Shown here: in pieces, positions 59,924-64,000 of the stretch | How positions within the stretch are numbered: the stretch's first letter is position 1 | How the letters are laid out: every line of letters starts with the position of its first letter | Source: Patiria miniata | Lineage: Eukaryota; Echinodermata; Asteroidea; Valvatida; Asterinidae | Direction: 5' to 3' | Length of the DNA stretch: 64,000 nucleotides | Assembly: GCF_015706575.1 (NCBI RefSeq) | Contig: NW_024037062.1 | Location: 7,560,811 to 7,624,810 of the forward strand | Notes under the pieces: generated by a model | Told to the model about the DNA's origin: nothing | The model's database searches: none | What the model saw: the letters and a program-made list of their open reading frames with translations, nothing else | Program-made: the position numbers and the translations under genes

Positions 59924-62696
59924 AAAAAAGAAGAACAGTTTTGCGCCACTTTCTTTTTCTCAAACCCATGGGGACACAGCTCGTCAAGCAAAAAAATAAA
60001 TAAATAGGTATCGTCGCCATCATTCAAAACTATTACGGCAGGCTTGACGAGAGTGTAATTCATTGAACATTCGAAAGATATATAGTCGTGTTACTATCTG
60101 TGCTGGAGTGTAGACAGGTTTTTTTCACCGGAAACCCGAATTCCGTAAAATCAAATAGTTAAGGAGAGGGGAAGGGAGGGGGGGGGGGGGGGGGGCGCTA
60201 GACACAATCTTCCCATGGGGGCGCTGCTCAAAACCTATATCTTGGTTGACGTGAGGCAATAACTACCGCTATTCGCTTTCCACGGACAGTAAAATAAACA
60301 TCCACTTGCGAAAAGAAAGGGTTTTGGTGAAAACTACGCACACATAATGGACTTTATGTTCCTGCAGCTAATCATGGTAACTCATGCGGCCGTGCTTTCT
60401 CCGGATGCTAAATTTCCAGTGTGTGTGGGGGGGGGGGGGGGGGGGGGGGGGAGGGGGCGACTGAAAGCGCCTACTTTTTCCGGGGGCCCGCTGATGTGCC
60501 GGCTTCAAATTGTAGCAAAATGTAAACCAGCAGCAGTCTTAAACTTCATCTTTTATTAAACTATATAACTGTATATAATTCAATAACTTAACGTTGATGG
60601 TTTCATTCTGTTGCACGTCTTATTCAGAAGTGAATAATTTGTATGTTTCTAGGAAAACAGACATTGCACAAACAAATCTGTTTACGAGATTGCTCGACAT
60701 AGCACGAGGAACACATCTTTAATTTTACAGAGTTGCACATTGCTATTTAAATAGATAATTAAATGCACCAGCGTCGGTAGTTTTTCCTGATAGTGATTGC
60801 TTATTTACAGAATGAAATATATGAATACATAGATATATTTATTAGCAATTTAGGACAGTGTGGACAAGTTTGTTCTAACAGAGTTGCACGTGGCTACTTT
60901 TGTATTTAGTTAAATGCACCATAATGAGTAGGTTTCGTTTCACCTAACATTCTTTCTTTACATATTAAGTAACATGATATATTTAAAATTTACCAGCAAT
61001 TTAAGACAGTATTGGCAAAGAATATAAAAAAGAAGCACGTAGAGATATCTGATTACAGACGATAGTTTTCAAGTAAACATTGCATATCATGCACGCCTTT
61101 CTCTTGTTTAATGACCTTTTCCCGGGAATCGCCATCTTGGATACATTTTTGAAATCACGTGATGTCTTCTGATGGCCATTGTACCGACCTCGTCCCCAGG
61201 GTGTCGAGCAGTACGTGCCCACCACTACCTGCTCTCTGCTCACCCTGGTATTGGATCATTTGCATATCCAAAATTTTAGGACACCAATGCAAATTAGGAA
61301 TGCCTGCCTGTGCTTTACGTTAGCGTTTGTTTTTGTATGCGGTTTCTGGGGTAAACACAATTTTTTTTTCAAAGTATTTTACAATATGCAGTATCACATT
61401 TCACATTAATATGAGCAAATTGGAAAGGAAAGGATTATTTTTGGGAAGGTGTGGACCTAATAATTAAAATGAACGTGAAACCACGTAATGCACGTTGGAA
61501 ATAACAACACCAAGTACACGATATAGATCCATTACTTGCCAATTGCGGTATCGAATCCGGAAACAGGAAGAACGTTTCCTATCGAGGGCATTGGAAACGA
61601 GGTTGAAATTAAAGTAAGCCCTGGGGATGACGTTGCATTGTCACGCGTTGGCAAGCCTTAGATCGCTGAAACCATCCGGCTAATGGGGGCGCTGTTCGAA
61701 GTGGATGATATAAGACACTTAGCAGACTGATTCTCGCTCCCATAATATGGGGACCGGTAGCTAGTTCCAATTTAAAGTCATTGACGTTGTACCTTGCGCG
61801 TGCGCAACATGATTGATTATTATTGAAAATATTATGTACAGCTTTGCACATGGATGACAGTTAACCACACGGCTATCAAAATACTAACTCTTATACCATA
61901 ACCAGTGGGCAAAATCGCTAGTGTCTCCACGAAGGCAACGTTCAAGCATTTCAACTGCGTAGGTTTCAAATACTGAAAAGTAGTGACTAGTGCCCCTCTC
62001 TTTATTGATAGCTGCCAGAGACACTTTTAAATTCAAGCAAAAATCGAAGCTCATCACCACACAAACTGCACATTAATGGTGGCCATGTTGCCATTTTGCA
62101 GTAGGCCTGTTCCGCGCTAACATTATCGTTGTGATTTTGTATTTAGGGGGCGGGAATCAGACCTAGGCTAGTTCTGCATATAATTGGCATAAAGTATTCC
62201 TTATTATTGCCCACTACCTGTCCCTACTTTCGAAGTCCGAATGACAATGGAGGGACCTCGAACCAGACTAATCAGACACTTTCGGGCAATAGGTTGCGCT
62301 TTTCGTCAAAATTAATATCTGAATTTATCTCTCCGGTGACTTACAGCGCGTCCCAGAAATACCTGCAACTTGTTTTGCGAGGCTCTATCGTCGGCGCGGA
62401 AACACGTACCGCCATTATTGTTATGCCATTGTAAAACTTGGAATCTTAACTTTATCCCTGGCGAGTATTGGATTGATATTTAAGAGGGTTTTAAAATTAT
62501 TTGTGTTCAAATAAAGGCACGTCGAAAACAAACTCAACCGATTTCAAGGAAAATCGATGATGCGGTGCATCAGATGCAAACTCGAGTAAACAAGCTGTTG
62601 AAATAATAATAATAAAAAAACAAGTTGATTTATATTAAACACACATTGAACTTGAAACGAAGAACAACATATATAGTCCATGGTTCCATTTATTTA
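59924..62696. other. Downstream region of copy B, end of tandem unit
   Basis: Homologous to 41348-41640 and 43845-46575 after copy A, without the 2.2-kb and 282-bp insertions found there. Contains a poly-G tract (60178-60196 and 60427-60451), the third copy of the dispersed repeat (61740-62000) and no recognised gene. The sequence changes to unit C at about 62697. Confidence 0.6.
61740..62000. repeat. Dispersed repeat, copy 3 of 3
   Basis: Duplicate of 45598-45905; begins ATATGGGGACCGGTAGCTAG-like sequence, as at 24555. Confidence 0.6.
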
Positions 62697-63908
62697 AACT
62701 TTGCATAGATATTGTCGATACATATTGTCTTTTTCCCAATAAAATTGTATTTATAAAGGATTATGACTCTGCTGGGCACAATATTGTATTGTGAGTAGCT
62801 GGGTTTTGCGACTGGAAGAAAGTCTATTTATTTAGTACGCGGGGGCACGCACTTTTACTGAAGTCACCCGATCCTACTGATCTAGGCTAATAGCCCGTGA
62901 TAGTGATCCCTCTGCTGCTCTTCCCTACTTACGGTACTGGGGTACCCCGTGGAATGAAACAGACACCGTGACCATCTGGATTTATTATATGGGTTAGTTT
63001 CTTCTTCGAATTCATATGATTTGCCGTCAACATTATTTAGAAAACCTACTTAATGTAAGCTGACTTTGTAGTAATCCAGAGGGGGGGGGGGGTATAACCG
63101 GAATGACGGAACAGCCCATGTGGTTTGATACGCGCGCTGGCGCAGCAATGCGTTTGTGCGGCCTTTTTGCCGTTATCGCCTTGGCTTGAAACACAGATCT
63201 TACATTTATCGCTCGAGAAAGTTTCGTGAGATTGACAAGCAGCCTGCTGTTCGTGTTATATTTTACTTGCACAGGACTCTTTCAGCCAGCCTGCCATTGC
63301 AGGGGCGCTGAGTGACTGCTGTTGCAGAGCATTTACAGGCGTTCGAGTAAATAACTATTTATATAAGAAAACAGAATTTCAATGGCGAGTTTAGACCTAC
63401 ATTTGTTGTAATTACCAGTCTTGATTACTTTATGCACGTATTTTTGTTCACTCATACCCTATATGGGATTCATACCTGTACTCGCCAAACCTTTTGAGAT
63501 AGCTTTTGAATAATGATTCGAGCAGCCTTCATGTACATAATGGCGCAGTCTGGTTTTTCATGCGAAACAAACTCATAACATTAATGGTTACTTCTGTGCC
63601 CCATTAGGTGAAAAGCACCCCCATTCAATTAGTCAAACAGGCAGTTATAGGCTGGCCTGGTCTAAAAAGCAATTTTTGTGCGTTCCACAAAGACACCGAC
63701 AGAACCTTTACTACCTGATGACTTCGATAACGAGCAACGTGATAGTTGTCTTGGACTTGGAGGACAATATCATTTAGTTTTGGTTCGTGAGCGGCCGGCA
63801 GTACCACGCACCTCAACTAGCTCTGTCGTTATTCATTTTGCGCTGGTTATTCTTTGCAACTTTGGATATTGATCAAGCCTTTGGGGCAAAAAGCATGTCA
63901 GCTTACCA
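62697..63908 (+). promoter_or_regulatory. 5' end of tandem unit C and flank of discoidin copy C
   Basis: Matches the start of unit B (49414 onward) and its promoter-proximal region, including CGGCCGGCAGTACCACGCA and GCATGTCAGCTTACCAATGA. A poly-G run at 63080-63091 is an insertion here. No other gene seen. Confidence 0.55.
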
Positions 63909-63912
63909 ATGA
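63895..63912 (+). promoter_or_regulatory. Five-codon upstream ORF overlapping the start codon (copy C)
   Basis: Same 18 nt as in copies A and B, again sharing ATGA with the main start. Confidence 0.55.
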
Positions 63913-63966
63913 CAACCATGTTGTATCCGTATCTGGCCTTTGCAACCTTTCTGGCTTCAGTTTACG
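63909..63966 (+). CDS. Discoidin-domain protein, copy C, signal-peptide exon only (gene continues past the right edge)
   Basis: 58-nt first exon, the same length and phase as in copies A and B, encoding MTTMLYPYLAFATFLASVY and a GTAAG donor. Upstream homology to the other two copies supports it. Whether the rest of the gene is intact cannot be seen. Confidence 0.8.
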
Positions 63967-64000
63967 GTAAGTTCCTATATTTATTACTTTATTTTATACG

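Noticed and set aside
46088..62434. Pair of 75-codon frames (46088-46315 and 62207-62434) kept open in both downstream regions
   Set aside because: Comparing the two by eye gives about 13 replacement to 5 silent changes, the ratio expected without selection, and neither starts with ATG.

Overview
The window is animal nuclear DNA, AT-rich, with GT-AG introns, small exons spread over kilobases, and a dense load of non-autonomous DNA transposons, foldback elements, poly-G elements and one truncated non-LTR retrotransposon. Gene content (SapB-domain secreted proteins, an intronless GT31 glycosyltransferase, a tandem array of secreted discoidin-domain proteins) and repeat style suggest a marine invertebrate, perhaps a non-vertebrate deuterostome. 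The species cannot be fixed from the sequence alone. There are no operons or bacterial features.

Layout. (1) 79-12618, minus: a 15-exon gene for a secreted protein of four saposin-B domains (439 aa as modelled). (2) 13468-20724, plus: a divergent 9-exon paralogue with two SapB domains (214 aa). The start codons are about 850 bp apart. The first introns carry an inverted duplicate of about 470 bp, so the pair looks like an inverted gene duplication. (3) 23008-24468, plus: an intronless beta-1,3-galactosyltransferase-like type II membrane enzyme (486 aa). (4) 26.9-64 kb, plus: three tandem copies of a five-exon gene for a small secreted protein with a short cysteine-containing N-terminal segment and one F5/8 type C (discoidin) domain. 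Copy A is 27397-41347, copy B 50341-59923, and copy C has only its signal-peptide exon before the right edge (63909-63966). Exon boundaries and phases are conserved between A and B, and the 5' flanks of all three copies are recognisably homologous.

The tandem array acts as a natural before-and-after record for mobile elements. A retrotransposon in intron 3 of copy B has an empty site in A. A foldback MITE downstream of A has an empty site downstream of B. A hAT-like element with an intact 8-bp target duplication and a tRNA-derived repeat are older than the duplication. A piggyBac relic (TTAA flanks, remnant of the transposase C-terminal zinc ribbon) lies between the A and B units.

Function. 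SapB proteins bind or perturb lipids and membranes, and discoidin domains bind glycans or phospholipids. Together with a Golgi glycosyltransferase this would fit secreted surface or defence functions, but that link is inference. All gene models were built by reading splice sites and frames by eye. The least certain points are the terminal exon of gene 1, the last acceptor of the discoidin genes and the outer edges of repeats.
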